Shown here one piece after another: positions 1 through 12,239 of a stretch of DNA of 64,000 nt; within the stretch, counting starts at the first letter, position 1, and each line of letters opens with the position of its first letter. A model generated the notes under the pieces. The model searched no databases. It saw nothing but the letters and a program-made list of their open reading frames with translations, and was not told the origin of the DNA. The DNA comes from Lethocerus indicus. Lineage: Eukaryota > Arthropoda > Insecta > Hemiptera > Belostomatidae. The translations under genes and the position numbers were made by a program. The DNA lies in NCBI GenBank assembly GCA_019843655.1, contig JACDQD010000102.1, forward strand, positions 6,333,501 through 6,397,500. Direction: 5' to 3'.

Positions 1-3000
1 TCCTCATGTTTACATTTTTTTTCTCTTCTCGTATTCTTTATTAATACACTATACAAATTATTAATATTCAAAAAATCAAAATGATACCTATACGATACGT
101 TACTGTGGAAACGTGAGTAGGTAACTAGGTATAATCAGATTATATGGAATGATAATATGGGCCCGTAATTCGGATATAATATACATGGAGCGATGATTTG
201 GGGAGTTATTGGACGGGGACCGGTAATGGGTGGTCGACAAATTGCGGGGACAGAGGGGGGCTGGGCGGCGGAGAGTCGATGGAATTTCATATACCGATAA
301 AGTGGCGAGCGGAGAAAGGACGGGCAGGGAGCGGATCACTGCCGGCTTTTTACGTCCGGCCTAGACATTCCTACGGCGAATTCCGCAGACCCTCGCCTCC
401 GGCATTAATTAATTATCGGGCGGCGGGCGGCCTCCGAACAGCGAAAAAACGGCGGTCTGTCACCGGCCACCCTTTTAAAAAAATGAGAAAGCCCTCCCGG
501 GTCGGGGGGCGGAATAGGGCCCCGGTCGGTCGGAGGCTTTTATTACTTAAAGAAACGGGAGGGCCCGTACTCGACTTGTCGAGTGGGAGGCGACAATTAA
601 AATTCACATTTGGCCCCGGGCCGTGCCACAGCTCTGATGAATATTTCCGGCCCTCTCTCGCTCACTCTTCTCTCGCTTCCCCCACCCTTGTAATACCGGA
701 AGTAAAAGACTCCGCTTTTTTCCCCCCAGTTCTGGAAAAAACTGGAGAAAATCGGAACATTTAAAATTATTTCCTGTTTTAAACTAGTAGAACTGTATGC
801 GGATGTTGCGGGAAATGGGAGGACGAGCTATAAACTAGGACCGACGGTGATCTGATGTGGCCCAATACTCTTCACGGAACGTAGACTCTAATATGACGCA
901 TTTCATTATTTACTTTGCAATAACGTTAAATTATAATTTTACATTGAGAATATCCCAATTTACTAAGCGTATCAATCCGACGCCCGAACACTTACGTATA
1001 TCGCCTTTGCTTTATATTATAATAATCTCGCAGTCCCGAATGGCATTGTCGATTTCGGTTTTTCCACGTCGGGTTCGTAGCGGGGAGCCGGTGCTTTCTC
1101 TTAGCATTCATCGCCCATGTCGGTGTAAAGCCGCAATACACGAGGATCAAATCCGATTAAGTTATCATTGAAATTCCGCCGGCGCTTCCACGGGACGCCC
1201 CCCCCCCTGGGGACCGGATTATTCCGAGTGCATCGATTCAATTTCGGTCACAAAGCGGGAACTGTCCGCAAATGATCCAACCTCCACTTCCAATTCCAAA
1301 GACAATCAGTACCTACCCATTCATTTTGGAATTATTTAGTTTCAAAAAGGAAGGAAATTAAATCAATGTATATAACTGAGAGAGTTCGAACATTCGATTT
1401 ATGAAAACAAAGATGAACATTTTATTTCAATAATTTTAATGTTAAATCTAATAGTTTGGGTTACATATTATTGATAATATATTTCAGTTTATGCATTTAG
1501 AGGGGCGCGTGGTCTATAATTTTTATTTTTCATTCATTCCATTCTGTTTAGCACAAGCATTTTGCCTATGGCATTTGAATTCTGTCTTCTTATGTGTAAC
1601 ACCTGGTCCACAGATATAGAATGATAGTGAAGAGGGGTAGAGACAACAGTGTTCTTTATTGACCGGTTCATTACATTCACCAACGCCCGATCTGAATGAA
1701 GATGGAGTGGAATATTTCCGTTTTAGGTGTTTTCAGATTCATTCCTGGGCCAATAAATAACTGTATCCGGTGGGCCGGGTAAAGTTCGCTATCAAATTAC
1801 CCTTTCCTGGTCGGACGTTATCTCTGACCCTCTCCTCGCGCTCTGGATTTATGGTAGTCAGGTTGACTCCTAAATTTACTCGCGGTTACATTTTCTTTTA
1901 CGCTTGCAAGTATGGCCAATTTTTCTTTAGGATTTTCCCGGATGTGCCGGTAGGTACTAACTGGATGAATTCGACAGGTGCGACCCTCTTTTGCCATAAT
2001 TAGTTTGGATAAGTGGTGGTTTAAAAAAAATCCATACATTCATATTATGCTATCATTCTATAGCAATTAAGGCAATGGTACAATAAAGGAATATTAAATA
2101 AGTATTAATATTTATAATGAGATGCAAAATTACGATAATGTTCATCGATGGGCAGAATTAATAAGCCGCCAAGAAACCATTCTTTAATAGATTTAATATA
2201 AGATTTCTGAGTAGAAAATCCTAGACCGACCCAACCAATAAATTCTGTTTAATCGAATGGTAGACTTAATAATGCCTATGGGATGGGGACCAATCTGCGC
2301 TATGTTTAGCGGTAGGTAGGTCCAGGGGTGCATTAGGCCTAATGGGGAGCGGCGGCTTGTTTCCATATAGGGGGCCCTCCCACTTCTAACGGGGTAAGTG
2401 CATGCTCAAAATACAATCTCGTTACTAACCCAGCTGCTTTCTTATCAACACTCGTTATTCGCACAGCACCTAGTCTTAAGGGTCTGGGGCTGTTTAATGC
2501 CCTCGGTGTTAAACGTATGCAAATAATAAAGTGAAGATGTTTATTCGTTTTGAGTAGGGTCGTAAAGTGGAACTTGGAAAATATTTCCAAATCCTTGAAC
2601 TACGTGGTCAATATTTCGGCTTACAAAGATAATAATAAAACATTAAAAAATGGTTACATTTTATATAATTGTGGTTATATCAAACATATATGGTTAGTGA
2701 CCCCCCTTCTCGCCATGTTTAGTATGGTACGTACGCATTATTCAAAGTATCAAGAATATCAAGAGAAAATGGTAATAAATCGTTATTATTACTTTAACAC
2801 GTTTAAATTTTAAGTAAATAGAGCTATTACTACGGGCATTCGCATTGTTATTAAGACCTACATTACCTGTATTGTAACTGAAGCGAAACTTTCTGAATAA
2901 ACTAACTGGTATGTAATTAGATTCGGTAGGATGCTCGGATTCGGTGCGTGGTTTCGCCTAACAAATCGCGACGGAGCGCCCTTTTTTTCACTACATGCAC

Positions 3001-6000
3001 CCGCTGACAGTCTCACAATTTCACTCCATTTTCCGGTACATTTAGCTTACGGGAGCCCCGTGCCCCCGGCATCCCTGTCCCGATTGATTCATTCCCCACT
3101 TCCACACGCACGAAAAATACGTTACGCTGAATCATTTCGGCGGCGTTGATTCTGACGCAATCCGTTCAGCGGGAGGGGCCTCCTTCACAAATTTACAAAA
3201 ATCACAATATCCAAATGCAACGTACGAGTCCATATTAAGGAGGGACCAACCGAAGCCGACAGGATTTACAATCAATCAAATAATGGCCTAGGTTTTATTA
3301 CCATATTTTTACTTGCGGCGCTTCTCGGTGAACCCTCTTTCCGTTTTTGTTATACTCGGAAATCTATTTTTAATTTAAACGGCAGGTTATAATTATACAC
3401 CACAAATATAGTGTTCAGAATTTAATGAGCATTACTGCGTAAAGCACACCGTTATCTCAGAACAAAGGGGAAAGAAATTCCTCTCGCAGCTTTCAAAATA
3501 AATGGGCCCAGTAATGCTCACCGTTAAGCGGATTCAACGAAGCGGGTCGGGCCGCAGTCTCGGGGAGGGCCTTAATTAATTCAGAATCCGAGGATCCCTA
3601 AAACGCGTCGTTCCAGTTCCGCCATTCGCCGGGGCCGTAATCGGTCCGGGTTGCGGACGTGGGCTAATAGCGGGAGTGGGGCAGCGCGGAAGGTGGGGCG
3701 GTAGCTGGGCACGTAGGGCACGTACTCGAGCACGTGCCCCCCTTCCAACTTCTAATAAAAGTTCACTGCTCCCTCACACCCGCCACTGATACAGGCAAAG
3801 TTGGCGCCGCGACAGTTGTTTAACAGCGAGACAACTGCCCTCCGCTATTATTTTAAAAAATATTTGCTCCGAAACGGATTTCGTATTCCTAATCCCGAAG
3901 GTACGTCGACTTTAAAACAACCCGATGAGTAGCTTAATAGGTAATTTGTAAACAATTAATTCTGCGCGCGATAAATTTATCTAGCGTGCTCTTGAAGTCG
4001 TGAATGTGGGTCGGTCAGCGGTACAAGGTAGAGTCCGGGCCCGAGGGCTATCTTAAATAGTGGTTTGGGCTGGCGTGTGGCCAGCTGGAACGCCCTATAG
4101 GGACGATGCGCCACCTTCAACGAGGGTTTAAGCCGGAGCATTCGTTCGGACTGGATTCGTCCTAGTCGTCACTCTTTTTTAGTGCCTCGATCGAACACGC
4201 GGACTGTTCGGTGTGATATATACTCGAACGAATCTGTCGAATTAATTAATGATTCGTGAATCAACATAGACATTTTATATATTTTTTTGTTAGTTACATT
4301 AATTAAGAATAAATGGCCAATTGAGGTACAATTTTTCACGAATGGGTGGGGTAATTGTTATTTTAATTGGGTTGTTTATTCTAATGAATACGAGTTGAAA
4401 TAAAAATGAATTTTGAGTTTCTGTGATTGATCAACAAGTAGCAGCAGTACTTGGACTAAATTGGGGAAAATTATTACCGGAAAATTGTTACTCTCCAGCT
4501 ACTTTCCCACTTTCTTGTTTTGTAATTTCAGAGCCTAATTATTATTTATTGCTATCTCCTAATAAATAATTTCATTATATAGTAATTAATTAGTTATTAG
4601 CTGAAAGGATGGTGCCTTAAGACTCGTTCTGGAGTCGGTTGTTGCCTCGGTCAGATCGTCACGCGACAAGGACTGTTGCTACTTTTTTAAATCGCTCCCA
4701 AATACATATCTTTAAACATACTGCTTTTGAACAGGACAAACCACCGAGAACCGTCCATGAAACGTATCAACCATCTAATGGACTCTAATGGTGTATATCT
4801 TTTTACAGTTTAAATGATCCTTTTGAATGCCGTATTTCAGGCACAATTCGCAAGCCGTTTTACATGCATATACCTGGTTATACCCAGACGTAGAAATCAA
4901 ATTGTACGAATCTTAATCGTATCTCAACCGTATTACCACCCGGTAAACAAGCGATATTAAAACAATGATAAAATAACGATGGAATCTCTACCACATTTAA
5001 CATGCTTATAATCTGTATTGACCATACAAAATCAACTAAAAGACACATTCATCCTGTTTTCAGCATTCAAGAAATGTGTGAAAAGCAATGTTTTCCATGA
5101 AATGAAGTTGTGTGTAACAATATATATTTCACTAGAGCGGTAGCGGTTCGAACGCACGTACGGTGTTATTTATATCCCACTGCGGGGCTTCAGATATTTG
5201 ATTTCACTGCGGATTTTCTGCTATATTACGGTTAATGCCGCAAGAATATAATTAACGATTTTTATTGCACTATTTTTGTTATATAACGGAACTATACAAT
5301 TACATTTTGCTAGATCTAGAAGTTTCGCTACGGGTTGGCAGAAATATGATGTATTTAATGCCATTTATAGAACTTTGTTGGACATTTTGTCGATCTTCTC
5401 AGATTAACACTTAGGCTAATTTCGTTCTTATATTTTGTTTCTTACATTTATTTATAAGCGTGAAATCGGGAATTTTACGATAAATCTACGCAGTTATTCC
5501 GCGTGTCTATGCTCCTGCAAAATGATTTGATTTAAATAGGGCAAACATACCGGCCGAGCAAAGCGAACTACCGCGCGGCCACAAATTTGAGGGAATTCCC
5601 AAGTATCTCCTGCGGTTTTTCTGGAATCAGTTTCCTCACTGTCAAGTCTGCTGTCAGGTAGGCCGATACGAACGGGGCGTAAATTGGGGCTAAGTCAGAG
5701 TGGGGTATCGGACCCCGGGAAGGCGGGAATTAAGACGGCCCGCAATCCCGTATCTCCGTCGCCCGCTCCTGCAGGATTACAAGGGCGACGTCCCTACAAC
5801 CCCACCCCGGCACAATTTGTCATCCTCTCTCCGAGCCTGTGGCCGGCCCCCTCTTTCGGCTCCCCGACTATTAAACCGTCCCCGTCCTATTGCCGGTTAC
5901 ACCGGGAGTTTAATCAAAAGGCCGGGGGCTCCCAGACGTTTTCCTTCTGTCATCAATTGCGAGAACCACAGACAAAATATGGATTCCTAAGGGATCTCAA

Positions 6001-6392
6001 TAAAAGTTGGCAACCCGCTGATTAAACCGCAGCGGCTGTACGTTTGAAGATTGATGGCCTCTAGAGATCGGAAGCCGAGGGTTGATGTGGGTGTATTACT
6101 TGTAGTGTATTTCTAAAACCTGGAATCACCTCGGATTTATATAAATTATATGTACACACGGTTTCGTGAAAACATGTTATAGCGTAATAGCATGTATAAT
6201 AATGAGGTAGTGTTATTGCTTTTTAACAGAAAATAAAATAAAATGACTTTTGTATAAAAGTTGAAAACCTAGTTTTTTAAAAATTTGGAAAATTGGTTTT
6301 CGTGCAAGCATTAATTCCGTAGTCTTATTAAACTATAAAGGCGAAAGGAAGTAATAAAAACTTTACTTCAAGGATTCGATTTCATAATGAAC
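1..6392. other. No gene recognised; AT-rich DNA with GC-rich blocks
   Basis: I see no host gene here. GC-rich, CpG-rich blocks lie at about 195-720, 3540-3800 and 5555-5960, separated by AT-rich DNA. The longest open frame of the whole window (198-764, plus strand, 188 codons) fills the first block. Its product is rich in Arg, Gly, Ser and Pro, shows no domain I know, and overlaps an open frame on the other strand, so I treat it as a product of composition. A run of ten C occurs at 1198-1207. About 4200-5500 is uniformly AT-rich and featureless to me. Confidence 0.55.
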
Positions 6393-6404
6393 ATTATCGT
6401 TTTC
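6393..6404. repeat. 12-bp target site duplication, left copy
   Basis: The 12 bases ATTATCGTTTTC flank the foldback element on its left side and recur exactly at 7076-7087 on its right side, in the same orientation. An exact 12-bp direct repeat placed immediately outside both ends is the signature of an integration event, and fixes the element boundaries. Confidence 0.85.
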
Positions 6405-7075
6405 GAATACCTGTTTTGTTGTCTGCGAGGGGTTGGAATAACGTGGATTTCGTGTGTACCTGTCTCCTCTCGTTGGTTTGGTCTTTTGCTAGACCAGTCA
6501 GTAGCGATGTTAGTCACTTTGGCACTTTGGTGTTTTTGGGGGATGTTGTTTGTTTTATTTGGGTTAGGAGGGATTTTGTTAATCGGCTTAAGTATTTGTC
6601 TGATTATCGGGCAAATATATATTTACTCAGACAACTGGTCGCAACTATTAGTTTCTGACTTCCAAATAATCTATCTGGTATTGTGTATTTGCGATCCTAA
6701 ATGTTTTCCTGTTAATCCAAAATTTATTGAAAAAAGTTTATTTTCAGTAACTGGGTCTCCCCTGAGTGTGGTGCATAAATGTACTTAACTAAAGTTCGTT
6801 GGGTGCACTTGCACCTATAAACCAGCGCCCCCTGAGGGTGGCGCGGAAATGTACTTTGCTAAAGTTTGTTGAGTCCACTTGCACCAATAAACTAGTACCC
6901 CTTGAGTGTGGTGCGGAAATGTACGTAACTAAAGTTCATTGGGTGCACTTGCATCGATTAACTAGATTACTAAAAATAAACTTTTTGCAATAAATTTTGG
7001 ATCAACAGGAAAACTGGAAAAACAGTAAAAAAACCAAACCAACGAGAGGAGACAGAATCACACGAAATCTACGAT
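6405..7075. mobile_element. Foldback Penelope-like element, copy A
   Basis: This is a non-coding foldback element bounded by exact 12-bp direct repeats. The left end starts with ATACCTGTTTTG and runs through a tail of about 40 bp into an arm containing CTGTCTCCTCTCG and GGTCTTTTGCTAGACC. The right end carries the inverse of the arm (GAGAGGAGACAG) but lacks the tail. Inside lie an inverted pair of AT-rich linkers (CCAAAATTTATTG at about 6717-6729, inverse at about 6989-7001) and, between them, three 70-bp tandem units. The hammerhead core seen in copies B and C has been deleted: CTGA is joined directly to the segment downstream of GAAACC (read on the minus strand, about 6490-6515). No reverse transcriptase or GIY-YIG frame is present, so the copy is non-autonomous. 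The 133-codon frame starting at 6387 begins outside the element and is not conserved in other copies. Assignment to Penelope-like elements is inferred from the tail, the target duplication and the ribozyme of the related copies. Confidence 0.75.
6759..6966 (+). repeat. Three 70-bp tandem units inside copy A
   Basis: Units begin at about 6759, 6829 and 6899. Each runs from CCCTGAGTGTGGTGCGGAAA through TGTACTTAACTAAAG to GTGCACTTGCACC and then an ATAAACTAG-like end. Units differ by several substitutions each, so the array is not recent. The palindrome GTGCAAGTGCAC or its inverse is the most conserved part. One further unit is found inverted at 50220-50293 in copy C. Confidence 0.85.
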
Positions 7076-7087
7076 ATTATCGTTTTC
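7076..7087. repeat. 12-bp target site duplication, right copy
   Basis: Exact repeat of the 12 bases at 6393-6404. It directly follows the tail-less right terminus of copy A (ending CGAAATCTACGAT). Confidence 0.85.
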
Positions 7088-10000
7088 ATTGCAGCGTTAT
7101 TTCTGAAATCGTGATTAACGCCTCATATTCCCGTCAGTCAACGCTCGGCTGCATTTACCAACTCTGCCTAGTGTCACGGCCATTATCGTCAAAGACCGAC
7201 GTCTTTTGACGGTCGGCTGCCTCCGACGTGAGTAACAGAGGCTGCGAGGGAAGAGGCCACGTAAGAGGATAATTGGAAGATCCCCCGTTGCCGAAACAAG
7301 CGTTGAATATTTAAGAGGGAAGAATGGGAGTGGCCTGGGGTGGAGGGTGATCTCTTTCTTCACCAGTTTAGCGGCTTACCACCGATTACGAATCAGATTA
7401 TGAAGAGCGACTCTGGGATTTACACATAAGGTACATTTATTAATCGGAAAGCTCGGATTTTCATCCGGGTCCTGAATAAAACCTAAAAAGTGAGATCGCT
7501 TGGCTGTAATGCATTCAGCTATGAACATTCGGAGCCTTATAGGGCACAATAAACATTGATCATTAACGACAAATGAATAACTGGAACTTAAACATTTCCA
7601 GTGGAGGGAATTTCTGTGGGTTTGGACTATTAAATGTTTGCTCGTTAATTTTCATAATACTCGTTACTTGAAAAAATGAATTTTACTTCGTAAAAATTAA
7701 AAAAATATTTTACTGGAATTTTTCGAGGGTACTGAACACCCTCAGTTACTAGATTCTCTGATCTTACTTCTTTAGCCCTACGCTGGGCCCATTGGCTTCT
7801 CGCCATTGCCTGAACACGCGTAAATACTAAGATAAAGGTACTGACGGGAGCGATAAGCCGAAGCCGGTCTAGAATACTGTTGAGCAAAGAGGGGAGGCAG
7901 TAAAAACCCTGTGATAATCCGAACCTCCGCAGTACTCCCCTAAAATATCTCAAACAAGAAAACGGCGTTGATTGAGACAGTTATTATTCAAATAATACTA
8001 ACATTAAAGTAAATAAAATAACGGTAATTTTAAAATGTTCATTTTATACTTGACCTGAACTTCCTATTCATTATTTGGCTAATTGGCAAAGCTCCCCATT
8101 AATACTTTCCCACAGGTTAAGTGGTTTGTCAACAATTATATTTTTTGAAGCCTGCAGTACATACATTTGAACGAACTCGCCTCAAAAATATGAGTCTTGA
8201 AAATAGGTTGGAGTTATTTATAGGAATACCTCGGCTATGAAATATGTATGCAAATATTGGGAAAAGGAAGAGCCTCTTTGCTATTCATTAGCATTTATAT
8301 TCGGGTCGGAGTGGTAGAAGGGACGTCGGAAATAAGGTAAACACATCCATCAAACCCGACAGCCACCAATCAATACATTCATGATGTTTTTCCCCTTTTC
8401 TAATCCCCGACTTGCTTCAATTCATATTCTGAAATTCTGACATTTCGGATTTTCCTTACTGTCTGAAAAGAAAAATAGTACATTTCTGCGACTGGAATTC
8501 TTCTGTTCTTTTCTCTTCATGTATGTAAATTCCTTCGCAAAAAATGAAATCTCTGGATGATTCATCTTAATGTTTCTTGTTCTTTTAGACTTTCTTGGCT
8601 GGACATTGTCAGACCAATTTACCGATTTCTACCCACGTTACTGATGCCTGATTCTAGATCAGTTTAATGGGATGTTACCCGTGGGACCAACTTGATTAAT
8701 AATAAAATATCACTTCCTTTTATATTAATGAAACTCGATGTACCTCAGTGCATACAGGGTGGGTACCATCAGTAATAAAGCAGTTATCCACAAAAATATA
8801 AAAATATTACAAACTTTAACAGTGCAGTGTTACTTCGGAAGAAATTTCACATTAGTTTAAATCGGCCTGGGTTAATACCAAATAGTCAGTGGAGACAGAC
8901 AATCCGAAAAGTGATGAAGAGCATTTATAGTTTTAATTTAATTTAAAATAGTGGATTTTATGGGAACACAAAACGATACATATTTCTCTTAATTATAAAT
9001 TGAGTCAAATTCAGGAGAAAATCTAGTCGAACAGATAGTTTTGATACCAACGCTCCAATCACGGTTAGCGATAAAATTACAAACGCTAATTACTAGTTTT
9101 ATGTTTACAAAGACCGTAATCGACAGGTGTTCATTCCTTCCATTTGGGAAAAATTAATCATCCCGCACCGCTTATTCACCGGCCATTATAGCGTATAATT
9201 AATTGAGCTCTGATTCCGCGATTTATATTGAGGTCACTTTAGTATGCCCGGCGGTGAGAGGGTGGTTAACATTATCTGACCCGTACCAGCCGTCATAAAT
9301 CTCGACAATATTAATACAGATCGGGTGTTTAAGACTTAACGGGAGGGTTGGGGGAAAGTGAGGTGGGGGCAGCCATAAAATCAGTAAAATATGAAACGAA
9401 ACCGCGAACCCAGTTGAGTGTTTTATGAGTCGTGCTCCCTTAAAATATTGAGTGCGCGTTTGTTCCTGTATTTCGACGACAATTAATCGCTTTTGAATAT
9501 TGGCCAGCCTCAGCCATAAAAATGCCACTGTTTAAAATCGGATTAAACCCCTTTCGAGGACCTGTCTATTCTGTATTCATTAAGAAGTTATCGGCGGGAC
9601 TTGAATATTGTAACAACCGGTCTCCGTTATTAGAATAGTCACTGCGGGGGCGAGATTGTTCGGGACCGAAACAAACATTCGGAGGGATCTGAAATTTTAA
9701 TTCAAAATATCCTGAATACTCTTCCGCCTTCTGTGATTATAAGAAAATATCTATCGGGATAATAAAATCCTGGTAAGTTGGTATTAAGTTCGCTTTAATT
9801 ATTCTCAGCTTTCACTTCCAATTCGTAATGAATCTCGAAATCTTGCAATACGAAATTAAACTAGTAAAACAATATTTACTCCGTTGCAATCTATGGACGC
9901 CTCTCCTTAGGAGGGTTTTAATACGGCGCACTCCACGTAATTTGTTACGGAAGTAAACGCCTCGCTGTACATAAAATGTTACAACTTCAGCACCAGTGGG

Positions 10001-11989
10001 CGCATTACAAGGACAGTGACATAGTGTTAAACTTGCCGAAAGTGTGACACGTTTTTCTGAGAGCACTTTATATCAGGATTGGATGGAGTGTAGTGCTTAT
10101 TTCTCAGAGCGCTGTGCGTAGAAGGGGGGGGGCGGTAGCACATTCTTAAGCCTTTTAATTCCGGCCGGATTACAACTTTTCGCGAGGCTTAATCGTGAAA
10201 ATCATAGGGAAACTTGGGCCACTACAAGAGATAAAGGAGAGCGTATGACTAGGTCGCAGAGCCTTGTAATCTCCGCCTTTGACGGAACCGCGGTGAATGC
10301 AAAGTAGTTCCAAAAGAACCGACCCACCAAATCCTACACAGTTATCGGCAGCAAAGTGAAGAAAAAAATGTTCGTAAATGTCAACGTTCAAATAAGTGTC
10401 AGCTCTCTAAAATTTGATGTCCCACTCTGAGGTAATAATAAAATTTACAAACCAATTTCTAATTAAGGATAGCCCGGGACTAAATTTCCTCAGGAGAATA
10501 TATTATTGCGAGCACGATTTATACAAATATTTTTCTTCGGGGACATGAGAACATAATCACACAAGTCAATGTCTAATAAGATTTTAAATATTGTTTAGTT
10601 AGTCAACGTCTCTAAACTGAGATGTTTGAACATTTTTCTTCAGATTTTGACATAGTTTGACCTCCGTTGAGAAACACAGCAACGACTTATTAGTTTTTTT
10701 CTTTGTAAAGTTTAACCGCGGCCGCACTGAAAACCGATTCAGAATATTGCGGACGCCGAGAAGAGCGCTACCGGGAAATGGGGAGAGTGGACGCTCAAAG
10801 CGGAGAGCGAAGGGTCATTAGCCGGGTCTTTATGGTAGGGCTGTGTTTGCCGAGCGCCCACCGCCGCCGCCCTCCATCTTTAATGGGGCTATCAATTTTT
10901 CATGCGGCCCGGCCCAAACACCCCGGGGCCGCTTCGGATAAGCAAATCCACTCCTCCTGTGGGAGGGAGTCCAATCCTGATGGGCCCCCTCAGGAAGATA
11001 AAAGCTGCGTAATCATCTCTCAGAAGTGGACTGGGCACGGCTGATAAGTGGACGTACGTTTGGAAGTCGAGTATCTGCCGATATTTTACTCGGGTACATA
11101 AATTAAAACTGAATAAAAATCCCATGTAAACGCAGTATTTTAGGTGGGCTATAATTTACATCGTAATATTCTTTTAGATTGGATACAAATTGGAAGATTT
11201 TTTTAGATTTATACAAAATATATGAACATTTAATATATTAAATGATGTACATTCAATTTACAAATCCTGTCGAACTACAGAAAAAAAATAGGTTCACCAG
11301 CTTGAAGGATAGGTACGCTCAAAATATTCCTGCTGCCGTTTACAAGCGTTCAACTTTTGTAATTAGCAAATTCCGAAGGCGAGGAATAACGCGTACGGAG
11401 TTTAGTTTTGAAATTCCACGGTTGGAGTTTTTCTATAACTCGGAAGCGTAAATCTCTTTTAAGTGTGCAATAAGAAATGATGTATGTCGGAGAATATACG
11501 AGACTGAACTCTGGAGAGGTTTATGGGGCCTTGACCGGTCGTGGGGGGGGGGCTGACGGGAGGGGGCCGAGGTTGGAAAAGTTTGAAAAACTACCTCCCT
11601 ACCGCCACTGAAACCGAATTCCCATTCACGCTTTTCTCTGACAGACGAGATTATCCAAAGCTATTTTTCGACTGTTCTCTAACTATAGGATTTTATTTGT
11701 TATCGGATTTTCATTGTCCGAATATTGAATTTTGTAAATTACGCCTCCGAGGCATTTAGCACGTCGTGACCGCAACAGTAACCTGACCGTCCGTATCATT
11801 ATCATTTTATTCCCGTCGAAATATTCGGGTTCAAAAAATTTTAAAGGCAATAATACTAGAATACAAGAATCAACATCAAATATTTCTGCTTAATAAGAAA
11901 ACGGGTTTTTGAAAACCCAGAGAACCAACAATAAGTGAGTCTTACATTGAAAATTCTTTAAATCCCATACCTTCTGGGGAACGTGTTGC

Positions 11990-11991
<2 letters not shown>
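7088..11991. other. No gene recognised
   Basis: Mostly AT-rich DNA with modest GC-rich blocks at about 10720-11045 and 11520-11600. Runs of nine G (10124-10132) and ten G (11543-11552) are present. Open frames of up to about 100 codons on both strands resemble nothing I know. About 8000-9200 holds nothing I can name. Confidence 0.55.

Positions 11992-12041
<50 letters not shown>
11992..12041. repeat. (AT)25 microsatellite
   Basis: An uninterrupted alternation of A and T for 50 bases. Typical polymorphic dinucleotide microsatellite; also able to extrude as a cruciform. Confidence 0.97.
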
Positions 12042-12044
<3 letters not shown>

Positions 12045-12210
12045 CAAGGATTCATTGTACTTATTAGATTAAGTTGGACGGACGTACGCGTACCGGATAT
12101 CCGATGGTTGGGTACTCATTATTATAGAGGATAATGTGCATTGGGGATTAATGCAGTGGGAACGAGTGGGCGTATGTGGAGACTTGGATAGAGGCGAAGG
12201 GTGCGATTAG

Positions 12211-12239
12211 CCGGTCGTTGGCCGATAACCGGCGACCGG
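12211..12239. other. Perfect 7-bp GC-rich inverted repeat
   Basis: CCGGTCG (12211-12217) is followed 15 bases later by CGACCGG (12233-12239). Two wobble and two Watson-Crick pairs (TTGG with CCGG) could extend the stem to 11 bp around a 7-base loop. It lies in a GC-rich block, where short palindromes are expected, so function is doubtful. Confidence 0.6.

Noticed and set aside
198..764. 188-codon open frame, longest in the window
   Set aside because: It fills a GC-rich block with few stops, overlaps a frame on the other strand, and its Arg/Gly/Ser/Pro-rich product resembles no family I know.
5145..5165. B-box-like GGTTCGAACGC
   Set aside because: No A box or acceptor stem lies at a suitable distance upstream.
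6387..6788. 133-codon hydrophobic frame across copy A
   Set aside because: It starts outside the element, runs through its non-coding arm and linker, and is not open in the related copies.
6405..7075. Classical inverted-repeat DNA transposon (MITE)
   Set aside because: The ends are not symmetric: one carries a 40-bp tail. The 12-bp duplication and hammerhead motif in sister copies also fit Penelope-like elements better.
6405..7075. Helitron or Helentron derivative
   Set aside because: Subterminal inverted repeats and a tandem core are reminiscent, but Helitrons do not make target duplications, and 12-bp duplications are present in two copies.
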